Positions 8,884 through 19,655 of a DNA stretch of 55,858 nucleotides are shown piece after piece (positions within the stretch are counted from its first letter, which is position 1; each line of letters opens with the position of its first letter). Made by a program: the position numbers and the translations under genes. The notes under the pieces were generated by a model. The model did not search any database and was not told the origin of the DNA. It saw nothing but the letters and a program-made list of their open reading frames with translations. The DNA is from Mycoplasma anseris ATCC 49234 (lineage in GTDB: Bacteria > Bacillota_I > Bacilli_A > Mycoplasmatales > Metamycoplasmataceae), in assembly GCF_000702805.1 (NCBI RefSeq), contig NZ_JNJX01000006.1:1-55858 (forward strand), written 5' to 3'.

Positions 8884-10002
8884 ATGAGTGAAAAAGCAAA
8901 AAGAGATTATTATGAAGTATTAGGTATAAACAAAAATGCCACCGAAAAGGAAATTAAAAGTGCTTATCGTAAATTAGCAATGAAATATCATCCCGATCGA
9001 AATAAAGAGGCTGATGCAGAAGAAAAATTCAAAGAAGCAACTGAAGCTTATGAAGTATTAATTGATCCTGAAAAAAAAGCTAAATATGATAAATTTGGTC
9101 ATGGAGCTTTTGATAAAAATAGTTTTAATTTTTCAGAAGATATTTTTCAAGATATTTTTTCTCAATTTGGTAGTGCTTTTAGTGGAGGATTTAATTCAAG
9201 CAATCCTTTTGAAGATATTTTTGGTTTTGGTTCAAGCAAAAAACGCCGTGGTCCAAGTCGGGGCGATGATTTACAAATGTCAATTACAATTGAATTTATT
9301 GATTCAGTATTTGGAAAGAAATCTAAAGTAAGCTTAAATAAAAATAATATATGTTCACATTGTAAGGGAACTGGAGCCGAAACTAAAGAAGATATTGTAA
9401 CTTGTCCAAATTGTAATGGTACTGGTGAAAAAATGCAAAGCATGGGCTTTTTTTCAACCATTGTACAATGTAATAAATGTAATGGCAAAGGTAAAATTAT
9501 TAAAAGAGTTTGTTCAAAATGTAAGGGCAGCAAATATGAATCTTCTTTTGAACTTGTAGACATCGAAATACCAGCTGGAATTAAAGAAAATGAACAAATT
9601 AAATTGACTGGCTTTGGTATGCCATCATTAGAAGGTGGACCAAGAGGGGACTTATATATTTTTGTACACATCAAACCTCATAAATATTATGAAAGAATGA
9701 ATGATGATATCTTGTTAAATGTTCCAATCTCAATAAAAAGTATTATTTTGGAAGAAGAAGTGGCAATCCCAACTCCTTATGGTGAAAAAACAATTAAATT
9801 GACTAAAAATACTAAGCCAAATGCAATATTAAAATTAAGTGGATATGGTTTTAAAAATCGTCGAACCAATAAAAAAGGTGATTTAATTATCTCTTTAGAA
9901 CCTTATATTCCAGACATTAATAAAACTGATATTGATAAATTAAAAGAAGTTTTCGATAATTCAAAAGATTCTATATTCGATAAATGAAAAAAAGAATTTT
10001 AG
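8884..10002 (+). CDS. dnaJ: Chaperone protein DnaJ
   Basis: The protein has 372 residues with the full class A layout: J domain (1-70, with YHPDRN), Gly/Phe-rich linker (about 75-120), cysteine-rich zinc domain with [24 protein letters not shown] and CSKCKGS repeats (about 157-220), then the substrate-binding barrels. It stimulates DnaK ATPase and delivers unfolded clients. The last four residues follow a TGA-encoded Trp, so the real stop is TAG 10000-10002. It stands alone behind CIRCE rather than in an hrcA-grpE-dnaK operon. Confidence 0.97.
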
Positions 10003-10065
10003 GATCTTTTTTATTTATTTAGTTTTTTACATATTATAATATAGCAATATTTTATGGGGGTAATT

Positions 10066-11901
10066 ATGCAAGACAAAGTTTTAATTGTGGAATCACCAAA
10101 TAAAGTAAACACTATCCAAAAATATATTGGAAATGAATATAGTGTTTTATCTTCTGTAGGGCATATTTTAAAATTATCTACTGGTGGTGAAAGTGGTTTA
10201 GGGATTGATTTTGACAAATGAGAACCAATCATGATTAAAGACAATACCAAAACCAAAGTAATTAAAGAATTAAAAGAAGCTATTAAAAACGCCAAAGAAG
10301 TTTTAATTGCAACTGACCCTGATCGCGAAGGAGAAGCAATTGCACAAAACATTGTTGATACTTTTAAAATTGAAAAAAAATATAAAAGAATTAAATACAA
10401 TGAAATTACTAAAGAAGCAATTGAATATGCCATCAATAACCCTTTAAAAATTGATGATGATTTAGTAAAAGCTCAAAAAGCTAGAAGAATGCTTGATCGT
10501 ATCATTGGTTTTAAATTATCAAATTTAATGAAAAATAAGGTTAAAAATGCCCCAACAGCGCCAAGTGCTGGAAGAGTTCAATCAATTGCTTTAAAACTTG
10601 TTTGTGATCGCGAAAAAGAAATCGAAAGTTTTATCCCAACTTTATATGCCAAAATTATTGCTAAAATCAATGATTATACTGAAGCAAGTTTTTATTTTAA
10701 GAATCAAAATGATTTTGATAATGATAATACTTGAATCAAAAGAGCAAAGGCTGAAGAAATTATTAAATTTTTAAATAATGAAAAAAGTCTTGTTGTAACT
10801 GATTTTAAAATTTCAAAAAGAAAAGAAGCACAAATTACTCCTTTCAAACAATCTGTTTTGTATAAAGAAGCAAAATATTCTTCATTAATTGTTCAGGGTT
10901 CTGCTCAAAGATTATTTGAAAGAGGGCTTATTTCTTATCCAAGAACTGATTCAACAAGAATGAATGAAAACTTTATTCTAAAGGCCAAGAACTTTATTGA
11001 AAAACAATTTGGTAGTGAATATGTTGCTGATGATGTAAAAGGTTTTAGTGGCCAACAAGATGCTCATGAAGCAATTCGTCCAACCGATATAACTTTATTA
11101 CCAAATGTTGCTACTAAAGAATATGAACTAAATGAAGTTGATGCATATATTTATGAATTAATATATAACAAAACTATAGCAGCCATCATGAAAACTCCAA
11201 TAAGAGAAATTTATCATTATGATCTGTCACATGGTGAATACAATTTTAAAATGTCATATTCAAAAGTTATTTTTGATGGATATTATAAAATCTTTGGCTA
11301 TGAAAATCCTAAAGAATTAGACAAATATGAAATTGGTGAAAAAATCAAAGTACAAGAATTTATTAAAGAAGATAAAGAAACCAATCCACCAGCAAGATAT
11401 AATGATGGTTCATTAATAAAAATGCTTGATGATATTAAAGTTGGTAGACCTTCAACTTTTGCTTCAACAGTAAAAGTTATTAAAGAAAGAATGTTTGTTG
11501 AAACAATCAATAATGCTTTACACCCGACTGCTTTTGGAAGAATTGTTTTAGAAAAATTAGTTGAAGGTTTTCCTAAAACAATGAATGAAGAATATACTGC
11601 TGAAGTTGAAGAAGATTTAGATGAAATTGCTCAAGGACAAAGGGATTATAAAATTCTAATGGCAAGTTTTTGAGAAAAATTCAATAACAATTTAGATGAA
11701 GCTTCTAAAACAATGGAAATTAGTGTTTTACCTCAAGAATTTATTAATGAAAAATGTCCAGAATGCAATAACGAATTACTATACCGTTATACAAAAATTA
11801 AAAAAGAAAAATTTATTGCCTGTTCTAATTTCCCTAAATGCCGCTATACAAGAGCAATTGAAAATAATAAAAAGAAATTTTTTAAAAAGAAAACTAAGTA
11901 A
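10066..11901 (+). CDS. topA: DNA topoisomerase I
   Basis: The protein has 611 residues. It relaxes negative supercoils by transient single-strand breaks. The Toprim domain is at the N-terminus (LIVESPNK, then TDPDREGEAIA), and the catalytic tyrosine is Tyr291 in LISYPRTDSTR. Only one zinc ribbon remains at the C-terminus (CPEC ... CSNFPKC), fewer than the three or four of many relatives, which is normal in mycoplasmas. Trp codons at 10219, 10732 and 11671 are TGA. GGGGG six bases before ATG 10066 is the ribosome site, and TATAAT at 10035-10040 is the likely -10. Confidence 0.96.
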
Positions 11902-11903
11902 AA

Positions 11904-11940
11904 AAGTGTCAAGTATTTTTGCTTGACATTTATTTTTTAT
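11904..11940 (+). terminator. topA terminator carrying a TTGACA
   Basis: TGTCAAG (11907-11913) pairs with CTTGACA (11922-11928), followed by a T-rich tail. The right arm contains a consensus -35 (TTGACA, 11923-11928); the nearest -10-like TAAAAT (11943-11948) is 14 bp away, short but possibly the rpsP promoter. Confidence 0.75.
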
Positions 11941-11991
11941 GGTAAAATTTTTTTGATTATTAATTAACAAAACAATTTGAAAGGAAAAACC

Positions 11992-12249
11992 ATGGTTAAA
12001 TTAAGATTAAAAAGAACTGGTAAAAAATTTAATGCATGTTATAAGGTAGTAGCTGCTGATGCTAGAGCTCCTAGAGATGGTAGATTTATTGCTGAATTAG
12101 GACACTACAATCCACATGACAAAAAACTTGTATTAAATTATGAATTAGTATCAAAATATTTAGATGAAGGCGCTAAACCAACTGAAACTGTAAGAACTTT
12201 ATTAAAGAAAGACAATTTCTACGCTAAATACATAGCTAATAAAAAATAA
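11992..12249 (+). CDS. rpsP: 30S ribosomal protein S16
   Basis: The protein has 85 residues and begins [12 protein letters not shown], the family signature. It is a 30S assembly protein of the 5' domain. I chose ATG 11992 because AAAGGAAAA lies just before it and the family starts there; a TTG 15 bases upstream is unlikely. First gene of rpsP-trmD-rplS; rimM, often between rpsP and trmD in other bacteria, is absent. Confidence 0.97.
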   Translation: MVKLRLKRTGKKFNACYKVVAADARAPRDGRFIAELGHYNPHDKKLVLNYELVSKYLDEGAKPTETVRTLLKKDNFYAKYIANKK

Positions 12250-12251
12250 TT

Positions 12252-12929
12252 ATGAAATTTAATATTCTAAGCTTATTTCCGAAATACTTTGAAGCCTTTA
12301 AAACTCAAAGTATTATTGCTAAAGCAATTAAACTCGGCCATATTGAAATTAATGTTATTGATTTTAGAGAATTTTCAAAAGAAAAACATCATAAAGTCGA
12401 TGACACAATTTATGGTGGCGGAGATGGAATGCTTTTACAAGTTGAACCAATTGATTTGGCGTTGCAAACTGTTCCAAATAGTCATAAAATTCTTTTAAGC
12501 CCCCAAGGAAGAGTATTTAATCAAAAAGTAGCTCATGAATTAGCTAAATATGATGAAATAACTTTAATTTGTGGTCATTATGAAGGATTTGATGAGCGGA
12601 TTTTACATTTTGTTGATGAAGAAATTTCCGTTGGTGATTATGTTTTAACTGGAGGAGAAATTCCGGCAATGGCAATTACTGAAGCAGTTGCAAGATTAAT
12701 TCCTGGAGTTTTAAAAAAAGGTTCGCACCAAAATGAAAGTTTTGAGGATGATGGATTATTAGATTTTCCACAATACACGAAACCGGCGGTATACAAAGGA
12801 TTAAGTGTACCTGAAATACTTTTAAGTGGAAATCATCAAAAAATCGCTGAATGAAGGAAAAAAGAAGCTTATAAAAAAACTTTAAAGAATAGAAAAGACA
12901 TAATTGAAAGGATAGAAAATGAGAACTAA
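12252..12929 (+). CDS. trmD: tRNA (guanine37-N1)-methyltransferase
   Basis: The protein has 225 residues. It methylates G37 next to the anticodon and so prevents +1 frameshifting. The SPOUT trefoil-knot motifs [11 protein letters not shown] and [15 protein letters not shown] are intact. A TGA at 12852 encodes Trp; the true stop TAA 12927-12929 lies 11 bases inside rplS, so the two genes are coupled. It starts 3 bases after rpsP. Confidence 0.96.
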
Positions 12930-13275
12930 ATTATTAGAAATCGTAGAAAGTGATCAAATAAGATCAGATCTTCCTGAAATTAGAGAAGGTTATAATGTTA
13001 AAGTTCATGTAAGAATTAAAGAAGGAAACAAAGAAAGAATTCAAGTTTTTGAAGGTTTAGTAATTGCTGCTTATGGCGAAGGTATTAATAAATCAATTTT
13101 AGTAAGAAAAGATTCATATGGAGTTGGAGTTGAAAGAAACTTCAAAATCAATTCACCTTTAATTTCTCATATTGAAGTAGTAAGAAAAAACAAAGTTAGA
13201 AGAGCAAGACTATACTACATGAGAGATCTAAAAGGTAAAAGTACCAGACTTAAAGAAATTAAAAACAATAAATAA
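12919..13275 (+). CDS. rplS: 50S ribosomal protein L19
   Basis: The protein has 118 residues, normal length. L19 sits at the 30S-50S interface. The core [15 protein letters not shown] and the basic stretch [16 protein letters not shown] are typical. Its start overlaps trmD, with GAAAGGA inside the trmD end as ribosome site. Confidence 0.97.
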   Translation: MRTKLLEIVESDQIRSDLPEIREGYNVKVHVRIKEGNKERIQVFEGLVIAAYGEGINKSILVRKDSYGVGVERNFKINSPLISHIEVVRKNKVRRARLYYMRDLKGKSTRLKEIKNNK

Positions 13276-13283
13276 TTTATATC

Positions 13284-13308
13284 AAACTAGCCAAAAGCTA
13301 GTTTTTTA
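13284..13308 (+). terminator. Terminator of rpsP-trmD-rplS
   Basis: AAACTAGC (13284-13291) and GCTAGTTT (13297-13304) form a stem with a 5-base loop and a T tail. Confidence 0.85.
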
Positions 13309-13357
13309 TATCTTTTTAAACCTAAAAGCAATTATTAATTTATGATAAAATTAAGAT

Positions 13358-13750
13358 ATGAATTTACAAGAATTAAAAGAAAAATTAAAATATAGTTATT
13401 CTCCTTATTCTGGTGTTCAAGTAGCAAGTTTAGCAATTACTGAAGATGGTAAAGAATTTTATGGGGTTAATACTGAAAATCCTGCTTATCCAAGTGGTCT
13501 TTGTGCTGAAAGAAGCGCTTTATTTGGCAGTGTTGCTTATGGTGCTAAAGTTGGTTCATTTACCGAAATTCATGTTATTAGCAATAAAAAACACATTCTT
13601 TATCCATGTTGTGGTTGTTTACAAGTTATCATTCAATTTTTAAAGCCAGATGGGTTAGTACATCTTCATAATTATGATTGTTCCATCAATCAAACCTTAA
13701 AAATTAAAGAACTTGTTCCTTATCAAGTTCAAGATAAAGATATTAAATAA
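13358..13750 (+). CDS. cdd: Cytidine deaminase
   Basis: The protein has 130 residues. It converts (deoxy)cytidine to (deoxy)uridine. Zinc ligands are Cys49 in CAE (with catalytic Glu51) and Cys84/Cys87 in PCCGC. The tetrameric, short cytidine deaminase type fits. It stands alone between two terminators and feeds uridine or deoxyuridine to the pyrimidine phosphorylase at 17007. Confidence 0.95.
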   Translation: MNLQELKEKLKYSYSPYSGVQVASLAITEDGKEFYGVNTENPAYPSGLCAERSALFGSVAYGAKVGSFTEIHVISNKKHILYPCCGCLQVIIQFLKPDGLVHLHNYDCSINQTLKIKELVPYQVQDKDIK

Positions 13751-13751
13751 T

Positions 13752-13783
13752 AACAGTGTTGAATTAACACTGTTTTATTTTTG
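13752..13783 (+). terminator. Terminator of cdd
   Basis: AACAGTGTT (13752-13760), loop GAATT, AACACTGTT (13766-13774), then a T-rich tail. Confidence 0.85.
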
Positions 13784-13916
13784 TCTTAATAGAAATGAAG
13801 TTTTAAACTAACCACAAGATAAAAATGAAAAATATGTTAAAATATTACAATGTTATATTGAAGATTATTTTTATTAAAAATTAAATCTCATTTTTTTTAT
13901 TCTTAAAGGGCTGATA

Positions 13917-15050
13917 ATGACAAATATAAAGAAAATCAAAGATATTCCTTTATCACTTAATGGGGTTTTATTAGCAACATTAGCATTATCAGGAATCATT
14001 ACTTATTTATTAGATAAAGTCGATCCAAATAGCGAAGCAATAAGATGAAGCATTGTTGGGTTTCTTCTTGTTACATTATTTTTGGCAACTTTCTATGTTA
14101 TTTTGATTTCAACCAAAATCATTGGTTTTCCAAACCAAACTAAAAAAGATTTTTTAAATCCAAAACTAAGTGGTCTTATTGGCATTTTTTTAATTGCTTT
14201 AAATTCCTTTGGAAATGTTGTTTGTAATTTAATTAATCATTTAAATTTAGCAAATCAAACAGCTTTATATTTGTGTATCCTTCCTGTAAGTATTTCCTTA
14301 TTAGCCTTAATTTTGCAAATCGTATATACACTTTGTTTCTTTATTAAAATTGTTACTAAACATCGTTTATTTAAAAAAGAAACAGAGGCATATGGTTCAT
14401 TTCTAATTCCTTTTGTAGGGTTTGGAATTGGGGGATGTTATTGTGTTAATTTTCATTTCTTAATACCAGTTTTAATTTATCAAATTGTTTGATTATTTGC
14501 CATTGTTAGTTTCTTTAGTTTTGGAATTTATTCAATGTTCAAAATTGTTATCAAAGGTAATCAAGACAAAAACTTACTTACTTCTCAAGCAATAGTTGCT
14601 TCACCAACTAATGTTGTTGGTTCAGCCTTTTTAATTTGTTTTAATCCAGACAATACTAAATACTTAACAAACCCATTATTCTTTAAGATTTTTTCATCCA
14701 TTTTATTAACTATTGGTATTATCACAATAATCTTTTATTTTGTAGTTTGATATCGTCTTTCTAAAAATCAAGTAAATAAATTAACACTAGCTAGCTTTGG
14801 TTTCCCTTTAGCAATATTCATCAATCATTTATTACTATTTAACTTCACATTTATTTATCCGGAAGCTAAATTATTTGTTTTATTCATCATCCTTTTAGTT
14901 CTTGAAATTGCCTTAACTCTATTTTTAATTGGAATTGTGATTTATTTGAATTATATTCATATTCGTTATATAAATCATTTGTTTAAAGATAATAAAGACG
15001 CCTTAGAAAATAATTACACAATTAATAAATATAAAGTCATAAACAATTAA
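13917..15050 (+). CDS. TDT/SLAC1-like membrane transporter
   Basis: The protein has 377 residues with about ten hydrophobic segments. The start (IPLSLNGVLLATLALSG) resembles the first helix of the TehA/SLAC1 family, whose members pass small anions or C4-dicarboxylates across the membrane. Three Trp codons are TGA, so the frame seems broken under the standard code. ATG 13917 follows AAAGGGCTGATA. It is monocistronic, between cdd and rnpB. The substrate cannot be told; export of organic acids such as acetate would fit the metabolism but is speculation. Confidence 0.7.
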
Positions 15051-15066
15051 TTGTGTTAAAATAATA

Positions 15067-15362
15067 CTTGACACAGCTAACTGCTATGCAAATAGAGGAA
15101 AATCCGCTCTAACACATTCTGCGATGAATGTAGTGTTCATGCTAGATCTAAGAAATCTAGGCAACCTGATTAGTTGACGACTAGTGCAACAGAGACGAGC
15201 TTATTAAATTAAGGTGCAACGATGTAAACTCCATGAGTTAGAAACCCAAATTTTGGTAGGGGAACTATATCAAAGGAAATGAACAGCGATATGGAAGTAT
15301 ATATTACTTAGATAAATAGTTAGCGCCTGCAAAGGTACAGAAAGCGGTTTATCGTGTTATTT
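15067..15362 (+). ncRNA. rnpB: RNase P RNA (bacterial class B type)
   Basis: Conserved blocks appear in order: GAGGAAAATCCGCTC (P4 and CR-I, from about 15096), CAACAGAGACGAG (about 15187), and ACAGAAAGCGGTTTATC near the 3' end (P4 return strand). TGACAC (15069-15074) can pair with GTGTTA (15354-15359) as P1. It cleaves 5' leaders from tRNA precursors. Ends are estimated from P1, so they may be off by several bases. Confidence 0.88.
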
Positions 15363-15366
15363 AATC

Positions 15367-15392
15367 AAAACTGGATTCTTCCAGTTTTTTAT
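15367..15392 (+). terminator. Terminator of rnpB
   Basis: AACTGGA (15369-15375) and TCCAGTT (15380-15386) with a T tail, right after the RNA. Confidence 0.85.
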
Positions 15393-15459
15393 TTCTCATT
15401 TTTTTCCTATTTTTAAGGGATTTAAAGAAATAAATGAAAAAATTAATGTAGGAGAATAA

Positions 15460-16212
15460 ATGAACGATTATATATATTATTTTTGTCGCAAATATAATGG
15501 CGATTGAAACAAAATTTATCAAGCTTTTAAAACTTATGAATGAGTTGATAACGAATTATTCAAAAAATATCAAGATGAAAGACAAACAGCGATTACAAAA
15601 TATTTTACAATTTTAGATGCCGATTATCCAGTTGCCTTTTTAAAAATGGATTTTGCCCCCTTTATTATTTTTTATCATGGTAACTTCGGATTATTAAATG
15701 ATGAAAAAATTATTTGTCTAACTGGCAATGTTTTGAATCATGAAACTTTAAAACTCTTAGAAAAAATTGATGAGATAAATGAACCAACAACATTTATTAA
15801 TCTATTATGAAATGGTTTAGATGAGTATATTGTAAAAAGGATTTTAAAAAATCCTAAATTAAATTTAATTTTAATTGCTCCTTGCGGTTTAAACAAATTT
15901 AATAATAATTTTCTAACTCAACAAGATTTAAAAAGGATTTTAATACTTAGCGAATATCCTGATGATTATCACCCAACAAAAAAATCTTTTAGTTTTCGAA
16001 ACAGAATTGTTAATGCTTTGGCTTTTAAATTAGTGTTATTTGCCACCAATGGAAATTTAATGTATCCACTAATTGATTATTATATTGTCAACAACAAACC
16101 AATTAATTGTTTTTTAAGTAATGAATCAAACAAAGAAGATGAAAATATCAACTTAATTAATAATGGAGCAAAACTTATAAGAAACTTTAACAATATAAGG
16201 GATATTAAATAA
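15460..16212 (+). CDS. dprA: DprA/Smf-like DNA-processing protein
   Basis: The protein has 250 residues, a minimal form. DADYPVAFLKMDFAPFIIFY-HGN matches the start of the DprA Rossmann domain, and SEYPDDYHPTKKSFSFRNRI followed by a late GA-LI segment match its nucleotide-site and C-terminal landmarks. In competent bacteria DprA loads RecA on incoming single strands. Here the glycine-rich loop is weak, with no clear SGARG-type motif, and the C-terminal winged-helix domain is missing. TGA codons at 15505, 15541 and 15808 encode Trp. AGGAGAATAA precedes ATG 15460. The family call is fairly firm; the function in mycoplasma is unknown. Confidence 0.8.
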
Positions 16213-16282
16213 TTCTTATTTAATTGCTTTTTTAATATAATTTATATATAAGTAAACTTTTTTTATTATTTAAGGAGATAAT

Positions 16283-16999
16283 ATGACACCACATATAAAC
16301 GCAAAACCAGGAGATTTTGCTAAATTAGTATTAATGCCTGGAGATCCTTTAAGAGCTAAATTCATAGCCGATAATTATTTAACCAATGTTAAATTGGTTT
16401 CTGATGTTAGAAATGTATTTATGTATACTGGCTATTACAATGGCAATAAAGTCTCAGTTTGTGCTTCAGGAATGGGCGTTCCTTCTATAGGAATATATTC
16501 ATATGAGTTATATAAAGAATATGGCGTGGAAGCAATTATAAGAATTGGTTCAGCTGGAAGTTTTAAAGCTGAAATTAAAAACTATAGTTTAATTCTTGCT
16601 GATTCAGCTTATGGCGAAAATATTGCTTTTAGAAATGGAATTATTCCAGGCAATGTTGATACAGTTGTATATCCAACAGCTGAATTAAATAAACAAATCA
16701 TGAATAATGCAAGGGAATTAAATTTAAATGTTTTAGAAAAAAGAGTCATGACCGAAGAAGCATTTTATACTGAAAGAAGTATTGAAGAAAGAGTTGCTAC
16801 TTCAGGAGGAGCAGTATGTGTTGAAATGGAATCATATGCTTTATTTACGGTAGCAGAAAAATTAAATAAAAAAGCCTCTTGTTTATTAACTATTTCAGAT
16901 AATTTAGTTACCCATGAATACACTACTAGTGAAGAAAGACAAAATTCATTTAATGAAATGATGAAACTAGCTTTAAGTGTTTCAAAAAATTACCAATAG
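16283..16999 (+). CDS. deoD: Purine-nucleoside phosphorylase (DeoD type)
   Basis: The protein has 238 residues, the usual length of the hexameric form. It splits purine (deoxy)nucleosides with phosphate into base and (deoxy)ribose-1-phosphate. MTPHINAKPGDFA, LMPGDPLRAK (phosphate site), GMGVPSIGIY, and ESYALF with SDNL near the end are all present. AAGGAGATAAT precedes the ATG. First gene of a four-gene salvage operon: deoD, deoA/pdp, deoC, upp. Confidence 0.96.
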   Translation: MTPHINAKPGDFAKLVLMPGDPLRAKFIADNYLTNVKLVSDVRNVFMYTGYYNGNKVSVCASGMGVPSIGIYSYELYKEYGVEAIIRIGSAGSFKAEIKNYSLILADSAYGENIAFRNGIIPGNVDTVVYPTAELNKQIMNNARELNLNVLEKRVMTEEAFYTERSIEERVATSGGAVCVEMESYALFTVAEKLNKKASCLLTISDNLVTHEYTTSEERQNSFNEMMKLALSVSKNYQ

Positions 17000-17006
17000 G
17001 ATTATT

Positions 17007-18302
17007 ATGAGAATAATTGATATCATAAACAAAAAAGTTGAAAAACAAGAATTAAATAAAGAAGAAATAAACTTTTTCATTGAAAATTATACAAACGGAA
17101 ACATTCCAGATTATCAAGCTAGTGCTTTATTAATGGCAATTAGATTAAATGGAATGACTGATAAAGAAACTGCTTTTTTAACAGAAGCAATGATGTATTC
17201 TGGAACAGTTTTAAATTGAGATCATTTAAATAAAATTGTTGCTGATAAACATTCAACTGGCGGAATTGGTGATAAAGTAAGTATTGCTTTATGTCCAATC
17301 CTTGCATCATTAGGATTAACAATTGCTAAAATGTCTGGTCGTGGCTTAGGTCATACTGGTGGAACTTTAGATAAACTTGAATCAATTGAAGGATATAACT
17401 TTTCTTTAACTGAAAAAGAATTTAATGAACTTGTTGAAAAACACAATATGGCAATCGTCGGACAAAATGAACAATTAGTTCCCGCTGATAAAAAAATCTA
17501 TGCTTTAAGAGATGTTACTGGAACTGTTCAATCAATTCCTTTAATTGCTAGCTCAATTATGTCTAAAAAATTAGCAACTGGTTCTAATTGTATTTTATTG
17601 GATGTAAAATGTGGAAATGGCGCTTTTATGAAAGACATTGAACAAGCCAAAAAACTTGGAGAATTAATGATTGCTATCGGAAAGCAACTTAACCGTAAGA
17701 TTGCAGTTGAAATAACCAATATGGAACAACCTTTAGGAAGAACTATTGGAAATAAAATTGAAGTTTTGGAAGCTATTGATACTCTAAAAGGCAATGCTCC
17801 AGAAGATTTTAAAGAAATTATTTATTCTTCAGGTTCTACTTTATTAATTCTTGCTGATTTAGCTAAAAATGAAAATGAAGCAAGAAAAATGATTGATGAA
17901 ACTATTAAAAATGGTAAAGCATATCAAAAATTTTTAGAATGAATCAAATCTCAAGGTGGAAATGTAAAAGTTTTTGAAAATCAAAATTGATTAGATCCAA
18001 AATACAAATATGAAATTAAATCAAATCAAAATGGTTATTTAAAAATTAATTCTGCAATTTCATTTGGTAATGTAGCAATGAAATTAGGAGCAGGAAGAGC
18101 AACAAAAGAAGAATCAATTGATTTTGAAGCCGGTATTTATTTAAATAAAGTTTCAAATGAATATGTAAATAAAGGAGATATCTTATTTACTTTATATTCT
18201 TCAAAACCAATTAATCAAGAATTGGAAAAAGAAATTTTAAATTCTATTGAATTTAATGATCAAAAATATGAAATTAAACCAGTTCTTGCTAAACTAATGT
18301 AA
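17007..18302 (+). CDS. deoA: Pyrimidine-nucleoside phosphorylase
   Basis: The protein has 431 residues. It phosphorolyses thymidine, deoxyuridine or uridine to base plus (deoxy)ribose-1-phosphate. KHSTGGIGDK and KMSGRGLGHTGGTLDKLES are the phosphate and base-binding signatures. TGA codons at 17217, 17940 and 17988 encode Trp. It starts 7 bases after deoD with AGGA as ribosome site. The broad-specificity pdp type is more likely than strict thymidine phosphorylase, but sequence alone does not settle it. Confidence 0.94.
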
Positions 18303-18316
18303 TTTAAGGAGATAAC

Positions 18317-18970
18317 ATGGAATATAACAAACTTGTAGATCATACATTATTAAAGCCTGAGGCTTTATCTAAAGATATTGACAAATTGATTGAAGAAGCA
18401 AAAACATACAATTTTAAATCTATTTGTATTGCGCCTTCATACATAAAATATGCTAAAGAAAAATTAGCTGGTACAGATATTTTAATTTGTACAGTTATTG
18501 GGTTTCCTTTGGGATACAATGCAACAAGCGTTAAAGTATATGAAACCAAAATTGCAATTTCTCATGGGGCTGATGAAATTGATATGGTTATTAACATTGG
18601 TCGTTTTAAAGACAAAGAATATGAATATGTTTTAAATGAAATTAAAGCTATTAAAAATGAATGTGGAGACAAAATTTTAAAAGTTATTGTAGAAACAGCT
18701 TTATTGACAAATGAAGAAATTGAAAAAATAACTGAAATTGTTTTACAATCAGGAGCAGATTTTATTAAAACCTCAACAGGATTTTCATATCGTGGAGCTT
18801 CATTTGAAGATATCAAAATAATGAAGAAAATTGCTAAAGACAATTTATTAATTAAAGCTTCTGGTGGAATTAAAAATGGTGATGACGCTATTGAAATGGT
18901 TAAATTAGGTGCAAATAGATTAGGTATGTCTAAATCCGTTAACATTATGGAAGATTTAAAGAATAAATAG
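18317..18970 (+). CDS. deoC: Deoxyribose-phosphate aldolase
   Basis: The protein has 217 residues. It cleaves 2-deoxyribose-5-phosphate to glyceraldehyde-3-phosphate and acetaldehyde. The Schiff-base lysine is Lys151 in DFIKTSTGF, and IKASGGIK near the end is the second active-site lysine motif. AAGGAGATAAC precedes the start. It takes the sugar released by the two upstream phosphorylases, after a mutase not seen here. Confidence 0.96.
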   Translation: MEYNKLVDHTLLKPEALSKDIDKLIEEAKTYNFKSICIAPSYIKYAKEKLAGTDILICTVIGFPLGYNATSVKVYETKIAISHGADEIDMVINIGRFKDKEYEYVLNEIKAIKNECGDKILKVIVETALLTNEEIEKITEIVLQSGADFIKTSTGFSYRGASFEDIKIMKKIAKDNLLIKASGGIKNGDDAIEMVKLGANRLGMSKSVNIMEDLKNK

Positions 18971-18987
18971 TTTTAAAAAGGAATAAT

Positions 18988-19617
18988 ATGTTAAAAATAA
19001 TCGATCACCCATTAATTAAAACTAAATTAACAACAATGCGAAGCGAAGATACATCACATGCTGAATTCCGCTCGAATTTAAACGAAATTGCTTCATTAAT
19101 GGTTTATGAAATTTTAAGAGATTACCAAACTAAGATATGAAAAGTTAAAACACCAATTGGGGTTGAATTTGAAGGTGAAACTTTAGAAAAAGAAATTCTT
19201 ATTGTCCCTATTTTAAGGGCTGGATTAGGAATGGTTCAAGGAATTTTAGATTTAGTCCCACAAGCAAGGGTCGGTCATATTGGAATTTACCGAGATGAAC
19301 AAGATTACAAAGCAAAAGAATATTTTTATAAAATCCCTGACGTGAATAAAGATAGTTATATTTTAGTAGTGGATCCAATGCTTGCTACAGGAGTGAGTGC
19401 TTGCGATGCAATTACTAAATTAACTAATGAGGGTTTTAGCAATATTAAATTAGTTTGTTTAGTAGGGGTTCAAAAAGGAATTGACTTAATTCAATCTAAA
19501 TTCCCTAATGTTGATATTTTCTTGGCTTCTAAGGATGAGAAATTAAATGAAAATAATTATATTATTCCAGGACTTGGAGATGCTGGTGATCGTTTATTTG
19601 GAACAAAAGGAAAATAG
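18988..19617 (+). CDS. upp: Uracil phosphoribosyltransferase
   Basis: The protein has 209 residues. It makes UMP from uracil and PRPP. VPILRAGLGM and the PRPP loop VVDPMLATG are intact, as is the C-terminal uracil site IIPGLGDAGDRLFGT. A TGA at 19138 is Trp. Last gene of the salvage operon; its stop codon lies in the left arm of the terminator. Confidence 0.96.
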
Positions 19618-19634
19618 CAAGAATGCTATTTTTT
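19612..19634 (+). terminator. Terminator of the deoD-upp operon
   Basis: AAATAGCA (19612-19619) and TGCTATTT (19624-19631) form the stem; TAG inside the left arm is the upp stop. Confidence 0.8.
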
Positions 19635-19655
19635 TATACCATTTTTGCTTAGATT

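Noticed and set aside
9162-9674. A 170-residue open frame on the minus strand inside dnaJ
   Set aside because: It is antisense to conserved DnaJ codons, has no ribosome site and shows no family features; it is a shadow of the real gene.
10011-10436. A 141-residue minus-strand frame over the topA start
   Set aside because: It covers the promoter and Toprim domain of topA and is composed of the hydrophobic reverse complements of its codons.
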